Assembly (NCBI GenBank): GCA_047974225.1
Contig: JBKECD010000139.1
Coordinates: 4,802-68,801 of the forward strand
DNA from: JBKEDC01 sp047974225
GTDB lineage: Bacteria; Bacteroidota; Bacteroidia; Bacteroidales; Prolixibacteraceae
DNA: 64,000 nucleotides
Direction of reading: 5' to 3'
A program made the position numbers and the translations under genes. The notes below the pieces were generated by a model. The model did not search any database. It was not told the origin of the DNA and was given only the letters and a program-made list of their open reading frames with translations. This document shows, one piece after another, positions 8,601 through 17,453 of this stretch (within the stretch, counting starts at the first letter, position 1; each line of letters begins with the position of its first letter).

Positions 8601-10357
8601 GAGCTACTAAGGTCATCCTCAATCAAGGGGCTCACCAACTGCTCTCTCCCGAAAAGACGGTGCTCGCCACACAAGAGGAGTTCCCCGACTTATTTCCCAA
8701 TGCCCGACTAGCCGTTGTTTCGAGCAACCCGAAGGCCCTTGTGCTCGCATCAATGATTGACTATAAACACAAGCGCATCCGTTCTTTTGAGCAGATGAAC
8801 GACGCTGTCGAATGGCTCGAAGCAAGGCAAAATAACACCCCCATACCCGTGGCTCGTGCAAAATACAACCACCAAAGCCGTGTGGCAACCGTGGAAGTGT
8901 TGCGCGATTTCAGCACCTCGGAAATGAGTGCCCAATGGGAGGAGTTTCTCCGTGAAGGAATAATCCCTCCCAATGCCAAAGGCATTGTGTTTAACCAAGG
9001 AGATTTTAAACTTTCCGAAGATTCGGCAGGCGTGCATAGCCTTAAAAATAAATGGGCGGAGCTATTCACCAAAGCGCATATCGCAGTAATGACTAGCGAC
9101 CCTGAGATGACCGCCCTCTTGAGCCAAGAGCAAATCAACAAAGCGCAAGCGCAGCTGATGGAAAACCCTATGCAGGCGCTCGAATGGTTTAACTCATTGC
9201 CCAACACCGATGAGGTGATCTCGAAAAACCAACTCGGCAAACTCCTCTATGAGTGGGATAAGAAGACGGCAAGCGTGGACTTGATCAGAGATGTGCGCCT
9301 GAGCGAATTAAACGAAATGTGGGAGGAATTTGCAGAACAAGGACATATGCCCCGCAGCACCAAGCGCATTGTTTACACGCAAGGCAACTTCACCTTGATG
9401 GACAATTTCTCCGAAGCCAAAAAACAAGAAGACCGCTGGATGGACTTATTCCCCGAAGCTCGCATGGCGTATATCTGCAACGACCCCCGAGGGATTGCCA
9501 TCTTCTCGCACCGCTTCCGAAATAGCGACCGGGCATCTTTGGTGAATAATAAGTCGGAAGCCGCCCGATGGTTTGACGCTATGGACAAGAAAATGCAAGC
9601 ATCCAACGCCATCAGCGAAGTAGCCACGGCAAGATATGACGCCGACAACTTTGTGGTGATTATTGATTTAAACCGAGATATTACGATTGATGAACTCGAC
9701 ACCCTTTGGCGAAAATATGCCTCGGAAGATATTCTCAGCCACCAAACATGGCGATTCATTCTCAATCTGGGCAACTTTACTGTCATTGATATTGACGACC
9801 ATTTGGCATTGCGCCTCAACCGCGAATGGATGACTTTATTCCCCAAAACCCACTTGGCATTTATCACCAAAAAACAAGAAACAATCGAAAAATCCAATCA
9901 AGAACGATATAAAAACGCCAAAACCGTGGTGGTGGGCTCGTTCCAAGAGGCTATCAATTGGCTCAACCTGATGATGCCCGCCAAAAGACGAAACACCAAA
10001 GCTGAATTTGCAAGCATGACCCCCAACGAAAATGGTCTTCTAGTGATTGACATACTCGAAGATTTATCGGCGGAAAAATTCAACCTTTTCTGGAGTGATT
10101 CCCTCGCCAATGGCAGCCTGCCTCGCCACACCAACAAGTTTATCCTCAACTTGGGCGACTCGCATCTAGTCGGCAAAATCACCGAATCAATCAACCGAGA
10201 AAAAGTGTGGCAAAAGAATTTCCCCCACGCTTATATGGCAGTCGTTACGAGCGACCCAAAAATGATTGCGCTTTCTTCTATGGCAGAAAAAGAAAACCCT
10301 AGAATTAAATTGGTCGCCAACATCGACGAAGCTACAAAATGGCTTGAAGGAGTGTAG
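5684..10357 (+). CDS. Giant protein of 12 tandem STAS/SpoIIAA-like domains
   Basis: The 1557-residue product consists only of 12 divergent copies of a 125-145 residue domain. Each ends in an A-x-x-W-[LFV] helix, at about residues 115, 243, 373, 510, 655, 784, 914, 1045, 1170, 1297, 1427 and 1555. A repeat runs: strand (YDxxxxIAxIxxLRD), helix ending in an ELNxMW-like motif, a KFILNQGNF-like strand, a W-x-x-LFPNAYLAVV segment, SDPK followed by a helix, then a short strand and the A-x-x-W-L helix. This order and the closing WL helix resemble PF11964 (SpoIIAA-like, STAS superfamily). There is no signal peptide or membrane segment, so it should be cytosolic. Its closest relative is the next gene. 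Start at the ATG 5684, because a promoter box covers the earlier TTG. Fold is inferred; function unknown. Confidence 0.88.
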   Translation: MLNGIISYDRENQIATIKLLENFDLTRLLQLVEHFIETKELPSFTRKFIIDTGNYSVIESSAVILTHRGKWVKLFPGAFTAIVSNDPKTIAISALMDKVKNTSKSFATNDDALAWLLGQNSNQITYRTDFGSITYDKTTHTSFTNVNSEFSSEKVVTAWKEVISKDIIPADTLKHIFFTNQQTLTDSGQRSLESRGEWANLFPNAYLAVVSSDPKITAIGTMMNKFNKKTKVFTNEIDAQSWLDLKASQSNTTPKFDLDALASFEYDFEHGIAITTPKRNLTIEEFNNIYMHYFERGLLPRNTHKFIINQGNHHFIGSEAEILENAIKWTALFPEGHTAMVTSNLETIAESKKINQENPRNALFSTLEEAMDWILSLPDDTPDENYIKTVEAEEKIAPQKVSYDPELQIVYLDAQRNIKASEINIFWRQYLRDNLFPHNSTKFIVNIGEYDISGTAADTIHRKNFWADSFPDAFMAVTGGMTGTAAFVSFLKSNNPKVKLCSDKVDALQWVNQAGSPTPMSAPDMVANELVGDFVFKNENDFASIYYSAEKQTSIVNIKQNLHNEEINQSLMAFYDADQELQTVSKTVMNYECYELLDSAEEVASNGVKWAKLFPNNLTAIVSSNIKMLNIGRLARQEASNCKEFIQMIDALRWFKTVDLARKVEAAKSETEHRVEYDRNSQIAILHAGHNFTSDEAVEAWTNALKEGIVPEGTSRLILNQKQYVLTENPIDTLDNKEILLASYPNLRLAFVTGNSKAYSVAKIFDDDLRVARPFYHFDDAVSWLLSTEPNLQNQEKKSDGMAICHFDVATQTAHIDILRNYRAVEINQMWLRLIAEHQLTLNTKKFIFNQGNFSCLSNGAELFKRKSEWHRLFPDAYMATISQDSNFIAYCSLVNQRNPRLNMAKNLEEAQKWVDQADTHLEEKPCDISEIGELYYDEKTGINQVDILRDVQIEELNQMWLCFINDGRIDSGATKVILNQGAHQLLSPEKTVLATQEEFPDLFPNARLAVVSSNPKALVLASMIDYKHKRIRSFEQMNDAVEWLEARQNNTPIPVARAKYNHQSRVATVEVLRDFSTSEMSAQWEEFLREGIIPPNAKGIVFNQGDFKLSEDSAGVHSLKNKWAELFTKAHIAVMTSDPEMTALLSQEQINKAQAQLMENPMQALEWFNSLPNTDEVISKNQLGKLLYEWDKKTASVDLIRDVRLSELNEMWEEFAEQGHMPRSTKRIVYTQGNFTLMDNFSEAKKQEDRWMDLFPEARMAYICNDPRGIAIFSHRFRNSDRASLVNNKSEAARWFDAMDKKMQASNAISEVATARYDADNFVVIIDLNRDITIDELDTLWRKYASEDILSHQTWRFILNLGNFTVIDIDDHLALRLNREWMTLFPKTHLAFITKKQETIEKSNQERYKNAKTVVVGSFQEAINWLNLMMPAKRRNTKAEFASMTPNENGLLVIDILEDLSAEKFNLFWSDSLANGSLPRHTNKFILNLGDSHLVGKITESINREKVWQKNFPHAYMAVVTSDPKMIALSSMAEKENPRIKLVANIDEATKWLEGV

Positions 10358-10372
10358 GTTAATTAATCTTTG

Positions 10373-10412
10373 TATCATCTAGCACTTTTTTTAAAAAAAG
10401 TGCTAGATGATA
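10373..10412. terminator. Perfect 40-bp palindrome between the two giant genes
   Basis: A 20-base left arm (10373-10392, containing ATCTAGCAC and a T7 run) is exactly complementary to the right arm (10393-10412) with no loop base. It begins 16 bases after the first giant gene and touches the -33 box of the second. As RNA it would form a hairpin with A/T-rich tip; it may work as a terminator on either strand or as an operator. The U-run lies inside the stem rather than after it, so terminator strength is uncertain. Confidence 0.75.
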
Positions 10413-10442
10413 TTTGACAATATGCGCTTTTTAGTATATTTG
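10413..10442 (+). promoter_or_regulatory. Promoter of the 11-domain STAS-like gene
   Basis: TTTG at 10413-10416 and TATATTTG at 10435-10442 are 18 bases apart and fit the Bacteroidota consensus. This places the start of transcription near 10449, so the upstream in-frame ATG at 10407 cannot be used; the first usable ATG is at 10476. Confidence 0.72.
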
Positions 10443-10475
10443 TCCAACTGTTTACACTGGCAAATATCAAAGCGC

Positions 10476-13400
10476 ATGCAAACCAACGACAACACGCTTC
10501 ACACCTACCCCACCGAAGTGGGCATCATCACCTGCAATGACCTAACAGGCATTGTTTCTCTCGACATCACCGCCGATATTAATCTCGACAAGCTCTTCGA
10601 CACTTGGTGCGAAATGATCAACAAAGGATGGGTGAACAAAAAACATTCAAAATTCATCTTCATCCAAAATGAGTTCTTGCCGCTCGACAACTCTTCGCGC
10701 ATCTTAAAATCATATCAAGACTGGTATGAATTTTTCCCAAACGCCTATCTGGCTATGGTTACAACCAACCCAAAGGTATCGGCATTGACCACCATGATGA
10801 GCAAAGCAGACAAAAAAGTAAAACTCTTTGAAAGACTAGAAGATGCCACCGCATGGCTCTCAACAGTGGAAGGCAATGCTCAGACAGAAGAACCAACATC
10901 TTCCGAAGCACACAAAATAAGCTATAACAGTGAAAAAGACATTATATATATTGATACGCTGCGAGATATTTACGCTTCAGAAATTAGTGCCACGTGGGAA
11001 AAATACCTCAACCAAGGATTATTCAAGCCCGATTCCCGCAAATTTATCCTCAATCTAGGAAAATACACCATCTTGGGCAAAGCTTCCGAAGCACTCGGCA
11101 GAACAGGATATTGGACTGCGCACTTCCCCGATGCCTACCTAGCTATCCTCGCCCAAGACCCTCGCGCAATAGCCGTGGTGGGGGTTACTAACAGTCGCAA
11201 CCCCAACACCGCCCTTGTGAAAAACCATGTGGAAGCCGTGAGCTGGGTGAGCCAAGCCGACAACAAAAAGCCTTCAGCGGTGCACTACGCTGGATTCGGA
11301 CTCTATGGCGAAGATGAATTTATCAGCCTGCATTATAGCACCAACCGACATATCGCCATCATTGACCTGCATCAAGACCTTTCGCAAAAAGACATCAACA
11401 ACTCAATGATGAACTTTGTGAATAAATATGACGACTTGCAAAGCATGCGCATGGCGGTGATGAACTATGGACAATTTAATATCACCGACAGTCGAGAAAA
11501 ACTGCTCGAATATACCGACCCTTGGGACGAACTTTTCCCCGGCAACTACAAAGCCCTAGTTACCACCAATCCCGAGCTTATCGCCTTGATTTCCAACGAC
11601 CAAATATTGCATCAATACAACGAGCATAGCAAAAATAATAAAATCTTCGCCAATATCAACGAGGCTTTGACTTGGCTAAATTCCACCAACATGCCGATGG
11701 CTTGTGGCGATATTTCTTATGACGAACAAAACGACATCGTTACTCTTCAGATTCAGCACGATTTCACCCTCCAATGCTTAGTTCAAACTTGTGCTAATGC
11801 CTTGCTAAATGGATTAATCCCCAAAGACGCCAAAAAACTGCTCTTGGTGCAAGGTGAATATCATCTCAACGAACGACTGACTGAATTATTCAACAACACA
11901 TTCCTCTGGAAAGAATTGTTCCCCAACGCTCGCCTAGCTGTGGTGGTGCGCGATGAAGTCGCCTATGGCAAAGTGAGCCTTTGCGACCACTCGAAACAAT
12001 ATATCCATCCGTTCTATAACATCGAAGAAGCACAAAGATGGCTCAACACAGGCAAAACAGCTGCAAGCAGCAATGAATTTGGGGCTCTCTATCTCGATAA
12101 AGAAAATAGTATCGCTATCATCGACACGCTGCAAAACGTTACCCTTGCAAAATTAAACAGCATGTGGAAAGATTTTGTGGACAGCAAGCAGTTGCCACTC
12201 CACTATCAGCGATTTATCCTCAACCTCAACAACTATCAGGTGGTGGATGAAGATGCCATGACCTATCACAGCTCATGGAACGAGTATTTCCCCAAGGCTC
12301 ATATGGCCGTTGTTACAAGCAATAAATTTGCCGAGCTGCTCAATCCGCAAGCTTTTGATTCTTTTCAAGGACGTGTGCAGGGCTTTAATGCTCCCTTGGA
12401 TGCCTACAACTGGCTATTCGAGAAAGCACCAAAGGAAGACGACGATATTGTTACAGCTGAATATGACGCCCAAAACAAAATCGCCATTGCGCAAATCACC
12501 AAAGACTATTATATCGCCGAACATGAAGCCATGTGGGCAAAATATCTCAGGCTTAAACTCTTTCCACTCGACACCCAAAAATTCATCTTCGATGATGACG
12601 GCTTTAAGCTGCGTGATAATGGCGCTCAGCTGCTCCGCTATTCGGGCGAATGGATGCGCATGTTTTCCGACCGATATCTCGCCCTTGTGCTGAGCGACCC
12701 TAAATTTATCGCCTATGCCAGCATGCTCGCCAAAAAGAACCCTCGGATTGGAATCGTGCAAAATCGACAAGAAGCGCTCGAATGGGTGAATCAGGCAGAC
12801 AAAACAAGCGGGGCAAAAGTTCCTAATATATATGGTACGCTTCGCATCGACGAAGAACACCAAGTGGCAATTGTGGATGCACTGCAAGATATCACCCTTG
12901 ACGGACTAAACATCATGTGGGAAAGCTTTGTGAATGACAACCACCTGCCACTACACATCCAAAGATTCATTCTCAATTGTGGCGACTTCAAAACCATTGA
13001 TGAAAATGTGGTGAAGCTCGAAAGCTCATGGTCGCGCCTATTCCCCAAAGGACATATGGCGATAGTCAATAACAACGAAAAAGATGCTAGGTATAATCAG
13101 CAGGTGGAACTCCCCTTCAACGGAATAGCCAAAGTGGTGAACTCAATAGATGAAGCCTACTCATGGCTTTTTCACGTCGCCCCACTCCATGATGGAGATG
13201 TGGCAATTGTGAAATACACCGAAGAAACAAAAACGGCTCACGTGAAAATCATCAGAGATTATCAGATTGATGAAATCAATGGCGTGTGGGAAAAGTTTGT
13301 TAATAATAAAACCATCCCCGAAGGTACCCGCAAATTTATCTATGAAGACTGCGGATTTAAAGCCGTCAGCAATGGTTCGCAAGTGCTACAATTCAAAGGA

Positions 13401-14750
13401 ACGTGGAAACGCACCTTCCCAAATTCCTACTTGGCATTTATCGCCACCGACACCAAACTGTGTGCCTATGTGAATATCCTCTGCAATCGCAACAACCGGA
13501 TTTGCCTAGCCACCGACCGCACAGCAGCGCAAGAATGGGTGGACAAAGCCGACAAGGAACTTGAGTCTGCGCCCTCAAAAGTTAATTTCGAACCGATCAT
13601 CAATAAGCCCAAAAGCAAACTTGGGGTGCTGACTATCGACAAGAATAATCACATTGCAATGGTAGAAATCCAACGTGATGTGAAGATTGATGAACTCTAT
13701 GACATGTGGCGGAATTTTGTGGCGGAAGGAAAACTCGACAGCGTCACACGCCGATTCATCTTGGCACAGGGCGACCACAAACTGCTTTCACCCGAACAAG
13801 AAGTGATTGCCAGTGAAAGCACATGGGCGGAAATGTTTCCGGGAGCTAAACTGGGCATTGTTACTAACGATGCTAAATCCATCAACACCGCCACGCTGAT
13901 GAACCATGACGACCGAAATATTCGCCCCTTTGCGAATGTCAATGATGCGAAAACATGGCTCACTGCTGCCGTCGATGAATACATCGAGCCGCTCGCCAAG
14001 GCAAGCTATGACCCCGCAACGAAGATTGCCGTGGTGGAAATCAATCAGCATATACGCCTTTCAGAGCTCAACGAGCGATGGAAAGAATTTTTCGAGCGAG
14101 GCATCATCGCCCCCGATGCCAAAGGCATCATCTGCAATCAAGGACGATTCTCGGTGCTCGATGATTCGCACAGCATCAAGGAATTTCAAAGTGTGTGGAT
14201 GAAATATTTCCCCAATGCCCGCTTAGCAATCATCACGAGCGACCCCAAGACAGTGGCAATCTTATCAGGGGGATTTAAAAACCCCTACATGCAATTGAAA
14301 AAAGACCCTTTGCATGCCTATCAATGGTTTGAAGAAGTCGAGCTGGAAGCAAAAAATGGAAAGCCCCTGAAAACTGCCCCTGAAAGCGCCGTAGCTAAAT
14401 TGACCTATGACAAAGAAAAGGATATTGCAGTGGTGGAAATTCTGGAAGATGTCAAAATATCGAAGCTGAATAGGTTCTGGAAAGAGCAAGTCAATAAAGG
14501 CACATTGCCTCGCCATGCCCACCGATTTGTGCACGACCAGAAAGATTTTTGCGTCATCGACGAAACTGCCGATGCTTTAGTCCGCTTCCCAATGTTTCAA
14601 CAACTCTTCCCCAAAGCATTTATGGCAGTGGTGGCATCCGACCCCAAGACCCAAGCGCTCGCCAACATGGCAGCTCAATCAAATCCACGCATCAAGCTGA
14701 TGAAAAATATCAACGACGCTTGGCAGTGGCTCGAAAATCCCAAACAATAG
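10476..14750 (+). CDS. Giant protein of 11 tandem STAS/SpoIIAA-like domains
   Basis: A 1424-residue paralog of the preceding giant. Its repeats close with A-x-x-W-[LFV] at about residues 128, 258, 400, 523, 647, 771, 899, 1023, 1162, 1286 and 1420. Several repeats match repeats of the first protein by position: the long repeat 3 here with repeat 5 there (shared MNY core), repeat 9 with repeat 8 (shared LLSPE), repeat 11 with repeat 12 (PRHxxxF). Repeats 5-6 and 7-8 here are close copies of each other (RFILN/DExxxxxxSSW, then DxxGFK), so a two-domain unit was duplicated. No signal peptide, membrane helix or extra domain is visible. Start set at ATG 10476 by the promoter. Function unknown; a cytosolic scaffold or multivalent binding array is one possibility, as an inference only. 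Confidence 0.88.
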   Translation: MQTNDNTLHTYPTEVGIITCNDLTGIVSLDITADINLDKLFDTWCEMINKGWVNKKHSKFIFIQNEFLPLDNSSRILKSYQDWYEFFPNAYLAMVTTNPKVSALTTMMSKADKKVKLFERLEDATAWLSTVEGNAQTEEPTSSEAHKISYNSEKDIIYIDTLRDIYASEISATWEKYLNQGLFKPDSRKFILNLGKYTILGKASEALGRTGYWTAHFPDAYLAILAQDPRAIAVVGVTNSRNPNTALVKNHVEAVSWVSQADNKKPSAVHYAGFGLYGEDEFISLHYSTNRHIAIIDLHQDLSQKDINNSMMNFVNKYDDLQSMRMAVMNYGQFNITDSREKLLEYTDPWDELFPGNYKALVTTNPELIALISNDQILHQYNEHSKNNKIFANINEALTWLNSTNMPMACGDISYDEQNDIVTLQIQHDFTLQCLVQTCANALLNGLIPKDAKKLLLVQGEYHLNERLTELFNNTFLWKELFPNARLAVVVRDEVAYGKVSLCDHSKQYIHPFYNIEEAQRWLNTGKTAASSNEFGALYLDKENSIAIIDTLQNVTLAKLNSMWKDFVDSKQLPLHYQRFILNLNNYQVVDEDAMTYHSSWNEYFPKAHMAVVTSNKFAELLNPQAFDSFQGRVQGFNAPLDAYNWLFEKAPKEDDDIVTAEYDAQNKIAIAQITKDYYIAEHEAMWAKYLRLKLFPLDTQKFIFDDDGFKLRDNGAQLLRYSGEWMRMFSDRYLALVLSDPKFIAYASMLAKKNPRIGIVQNRQEALEWVNQADKTSGAKVPNIYGTLRIDEEHQVAIVDALQDITLDGLNIMWESFVNDNHLPLHIQRFILNCGDFKTIDENVVKLESSWSRLFPKGHMAIVNNNEKDARYNQQVELPFNGIAKVVNSIDEAYSWLFHVAPLHDGDVAIVKYTEETKTAHVKIIRDYQIDEINGVWEKFVNNKTIPEGTRKFIYEDCGFKAVSNGSQVLQFKGTWKRTFPNSYLAFIATDTKLCAYVNILCNRNNRICLATDRTAAQEWVDKADKELESAPSKVNFEPIINKPKSKLGVLTIDKNNHIAMVEIQRDVKIDELYDMWRNFVAEGKLDSVTRRFILAQGDHKLLSPEQEVIASESTWAEMFPGAKLGIVTNDAKSINTATLMNHDDRNIRPFANVNDAKTWLTAAVDEYIEPLAKASYDPATKIAVVEINQHIRLSELNERWKEFFERGIIAPDAKGIICNQGRFSVLDDSHSIKEFQSVWMKYFPNARLAIITSDPKTVAILSGGFKNPYMQLKKDPLHAYQWFEEVELEAKNGKPLKTAPESAVAKLTYDKEKDIAVVEILEDVKISKLNRFWKEQVNKGTLPRHAHRFVHDQKDFCVIDETADALVRFPMFQQLFPKAFMAVVASDPKTQALANMAAQSNPRIKLMKNINDAWQWLENPKQ

Positions 14751-14812
14751 TTGTGTTAAGGAAAGATTAAACTATAAATTATCAATAACAAAACATTAGG
14801 TAAGTAGATAGA

Positions 14813-14841
14813 TTGTATTAATATATATATATATATATTCG
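14813..14841 (+). promoter_or_regulatory. Putative promoter with an alternating AT tract as spacer
   Basis: TTG (14813-14815) and the near-consensus -7 box TATATTCG (14834-14841, one mismatch) are 18 bases apart, and the spacer is almost entirely alternating A and T (14819-14838). Slipped-strand changes of 2 bases would change promoter spacing. A small inverted repeat CGCACT...AGTGCG follows in the leader. Confidence 0.5.
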
Positions 14842-14872
14842 CACTTTAAAAGAGTGCGACAACAATACCCCA

Positions 14873-15670
14873 ATGAAGGAACTCGAATACAGATATATTC
14901 CCGAAGACAACATTTTTGCCATCTCAGGCGAAAACATCTTATCAGCCGAACATGCCCTTGACATGGTCGAATTTATAATCAAACATGCTGCGGAACTGAA
15001 ATACTGCACCAGCATCTTGTTGGATTTGCGGAAAACCCAAATGCCCGACCCCACAGCCGATTATGCCACGATAACACCCGCAGTCAATGAAGGTATGAAC
15101 GCCTCAATGGGATATCACATGGCAATCATCACCGACACACCCCGAGAAACAGCCATCAGCATCATGCTCAGCAAAAAAATAACCAGCATGAAGATTGAGG
15201 TTTTTTCCACCGAAGCAGCTGCAACTAGTTTTCTGCGAGAGCAAGCCGCTCTTCGACCTGCACCCCTAGTGGAAAATATGAAACATAAGCAAGCCTTACA
15301 CAAATATTCCTATAACGAAGAACAAAACATCTTCCGCATGGACTTCTTTGGAGAGGTCGATCTGGAAGAATTAGCCAACTTTGGAAAAGTGTTGTTTGAA
15401 AATAAGCTTATCCCCCTAGACTGCCACAAGATCATGCTCGTGGATAATGACACAATGATTGATGTGAAAGGAATTGTGGTGGAGGATATCGGTCCGCTAC
15501 TCTATGCCCCCTATGAAGATGTTATTTCAAAAACTCGCGTGGCAATTTGCACCGAAAACCTAGAATTACATGCGCTGGTGCTAAGCCTTCGGAAAACATA
15601 TCAATTCCCTGTCAATCGTGCTTTTTCCTTTGAAGAAGATGCCCTTGCTTGGCTGAGCACTAATTTTTAA
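14873..15670 (+). CDS. Two-domain STAS/SpoIIAA-like protein
   Basis: A 265-residue relative of the two upstream giants. Domain 1 covers about residues 1-128 (starts MKELEYRYIPEDNIFAI; contains ILLDLRKT and YHMAIITDTPRETAI). Domain 2 covers about 140-265 (starts YSYNEEQNIFRMDFF; contains KIMLVDND and RVAICTENLELHALV, and ends FEEDALAWLSTNF). The first domain has lost the W-L ending (FLREQ instead). No signal peptide or membrane helix. The three STAS-like genes follow one another in one orientation, but the palindrome after the first and the separate promoters suggest separate control. Role unknown. Confidence 0.8.
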   Translation: MKELEYRYIPEDNIFAISGENILSAEHALDMVEFIIKHAAELKYCTSILLDLRKTQMPDPTADYATITPAVNEGMNASMGYHMAIITDTPRETAISIMLSKKITSMKIEVFSTEAAATSFLREQAALRPAPLVENMKHKQALHKYSYNEEQNIFRMDFFGEVDLEELANFGKVLFENKLIPLDCHKIMLVDNDTMIDVKGIVVEDIGPLLYAPYEDVISKTRVAICTENLELHALVLSLRKTYQFPVNRAFSFEEDALAWLSTNF

Positions 15671-15716
15671 AATCAGCATAAACCAGTCAAATCAGCAATT
15701 TCATTACCGTTAGGTC

Positions 15717-15764
15717 AATTCGTAATTCGTAATTGTTAATTCGTAATTATATTTTGTATCTTTG
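15717..15764. repeat. AATTCGT heptamer array overlapping the purH promoter
   Basis: Five 7-base units (AATTCGT, AATTCGT, AATTGTT, AATTCGT, then a partial AATTAT) fill 15717-15750; the reverse-strand form is the AATTACG array seen elsewhere. A promoter for purH lies within and after it: TTG 15733-15735 and TATCTTTG 15757-15764, 21 bases apart. Confidence 0.75.
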
Positions 15765-15789
15765 TGCATCAAGTTGAAAAAACAACCCA

Positions 15790-17382
15790 ATGACAGAGAC
15801 AAGACAAATTAAATCAGCACTGATTTCGGTTTTCCATAAAGATGGATTAGACCTTATTGTGAAACGCCTGCACGAGCTTGGCGTCGAATTAATCTCAACT
15901 GGCGGCACGCAAAGCTTCATCGAAGACCTAGGTATCCCCTGCACAGCAGTGGAAAGCCTCACCAGCTATCCTTCGATTCTGGGAGGACGAGTGAAAACCC
16001 TTCACCCCAAAGTGTTTGGCGGAATACTCAACCGCCGCGACCATGAAGGCGACCAGAAGCAAATTGCCGAATACGAAATCCCTTCCATCGACCTTATAAT
16101 TGTCGATTTATATCCTTTTGAAGACACCGTGGCTTCGGGCGCTTCGGAAGAAGACATTATTGAGAAAATCGACATCGGTGGCATTGCGCTCATCCGTGGC
16201 GCAGCCAAAAACTACAACGATGTGATCATCGTGTCAAATCGTGGTCAGTATGGCAAGCTGCTCGATTTGCTCAACGAGAAAAATGGCGAAAGCAATCTCG
16301 CCGACCGCAAAGCTTATGCCCGTGAGGCATTCGCCACTTCGTCGCACTACGACTCAGCTATCTTCAGCTATTTCAACCGAGAAAATGAAACTGCTTCACA
16401 ACGAGTGAGCCTCAACAATGGCGAGGTGCTTCGCTATGGCGAAAACCCACACCAAAGTGCCACATTCTACAAATTCAATAATTCCGACAGCCAAAACACA
16501 CTCGCCAATGCGCAAGTGCTGCAAGGCAAACAACTTTCCTATAACAACCTGCTCGATGCCGATGCTGCATGGAAAGCCGCTTCCGATGCCTTCCATGCTG
16601 TCAATCATATCGAAAACAAATCAGCCGTGGCAGTCATCAAGCACCTCAACCCTTGCGGGTTGGCGGTGAGCAACGACACCATCAAGTCGCTCGACTTGGC
16701 TTGGGCAGGCGACCCTATTTCAGCCTTCGGCTCAATCATCTGCTTCACCAACACGGTAAGCAAAGAGATTGCAGAGTGGTTTGGTAAAAAATTCGTGGAA
16801 ATCATCATCGCCCCTGAATTTACCGCCGAAGCATTGGAAGTGTTCAGTAGCAAGAAAAACTTACGTCTTTTGGTAGCTGGCGTCAAAGCGCCAACCACAG
16901 GCGAAAAACTCTATCGCTCCATCAGCGGCGGCATGCTCGTGCAAGATGAAGACGAGGGCATGGACACCGAATTTAAAAACGTAACTACAATCGAATTCGA
17001 CGCCACCAAAATGGAATTGGCAAAATTTGGCATCACCGCATGCAAAAACTTGCGAAGCAATGCAATTGCGATCGTAACCGAAAATGCTGACGGTTCATTC
17101 TGGCTGACAGGTGCTGGCATGGGGCAACCCAACCGCCTAGATAGTCTTCGCCAACTCACCATGCCACGATTCAACATGAAAGAAGATGTGAGCATCGAAG
17201 AATCGGTGGTGATTTCCGACGCCTTCTTCCCCTTCCGTGACAGTGTGGAAGCTGCCAATGAATATGGAGTGAAATACATCGTTGAGCCGGGCGGCTCAAT
17301 TCGTGATGAAGAAGTCATCGAAGCTTGCAACGAATTTGGCATGGCGATGCTATTCACTGGTCGCCGTCATTTTAAGCATTAA
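15790..17382 (+). CDS. purH: Bifunctional AICAR formyltransferase / IMP cyclohydrolase
   Basis: A 530-residue cytosolic enzyme catalysing the last two steps of de novo purine synthesis: formylation of AICAR with 10-formyl-tetrahydrofolate, then ring closure to IMP. The N-terminal cyclohydrolase domain shows ALISVFHKDG, STGGT and GGRVKTLHPKVFGGIL (about residues 64-79). The C-terminal transformylase domain has RYGENPHQSA (about 215-224), a VIKHLNPCGLA segment with the catalytic Lys-His pair (about 280-290), and the closing VEPGGSIRDEEVI. Start codon ATG 15790 sits about 20 bases after the predicted start of transcription. It is a single gene with its own promoter and terminator. Confidence 0.97.
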   Translation: MTETRQIKSALISVFHKDGLDLIVKRLHELGVELISTGGTQSFIEDLGIPCTAVESLTSYPSILGGRVKTLHPKVFGGILNRRDHEGDQKQIAEYEIPSIDLIIVDLYPFEDTVASGASEEDIIEKIDIGGIALIRGAAKNYNDVIIVSNRGQYGKLLDLLNEKNGESNLADRKAYAREAFATSSHYDSAIFSYFNRENETASQRVSLNNGEVLRYGENPHQSATFYKFNNSDSQNTLANAQVLQGKQLSYNNLLDADAAWKAASDAFHAVNHIENKSAVAVIKHLNPCGLAVSNDTIKSLDLAWAGDPISAFGSIICFTNTVSKEIAEWFGKKFVEIIIAPEFTAEALEVFSSKKNLRLLVAGVKAPTTGEKLYRSISGGMLVQDEDEGMDTEFKNVTTIEFDATKMELAKFGITACKNLRSNAIAIVTENADGSFWLTGAGMGQPNRLDSLRQLTMPRFNMKEDVSIEESVVISDAFFPFRDSVEAANEYGVKYIVEPGGSIRDEEVIEACNEFGMAMLFTGRRHFKH

Positions 17383-17453
17383 GCTTGGACTTGGTCGCAT
17401 TGCTTTCAGCGAAGCCAATGCGCCAAAGACAAAGTGAAAAAAAGTAAAGCAAA

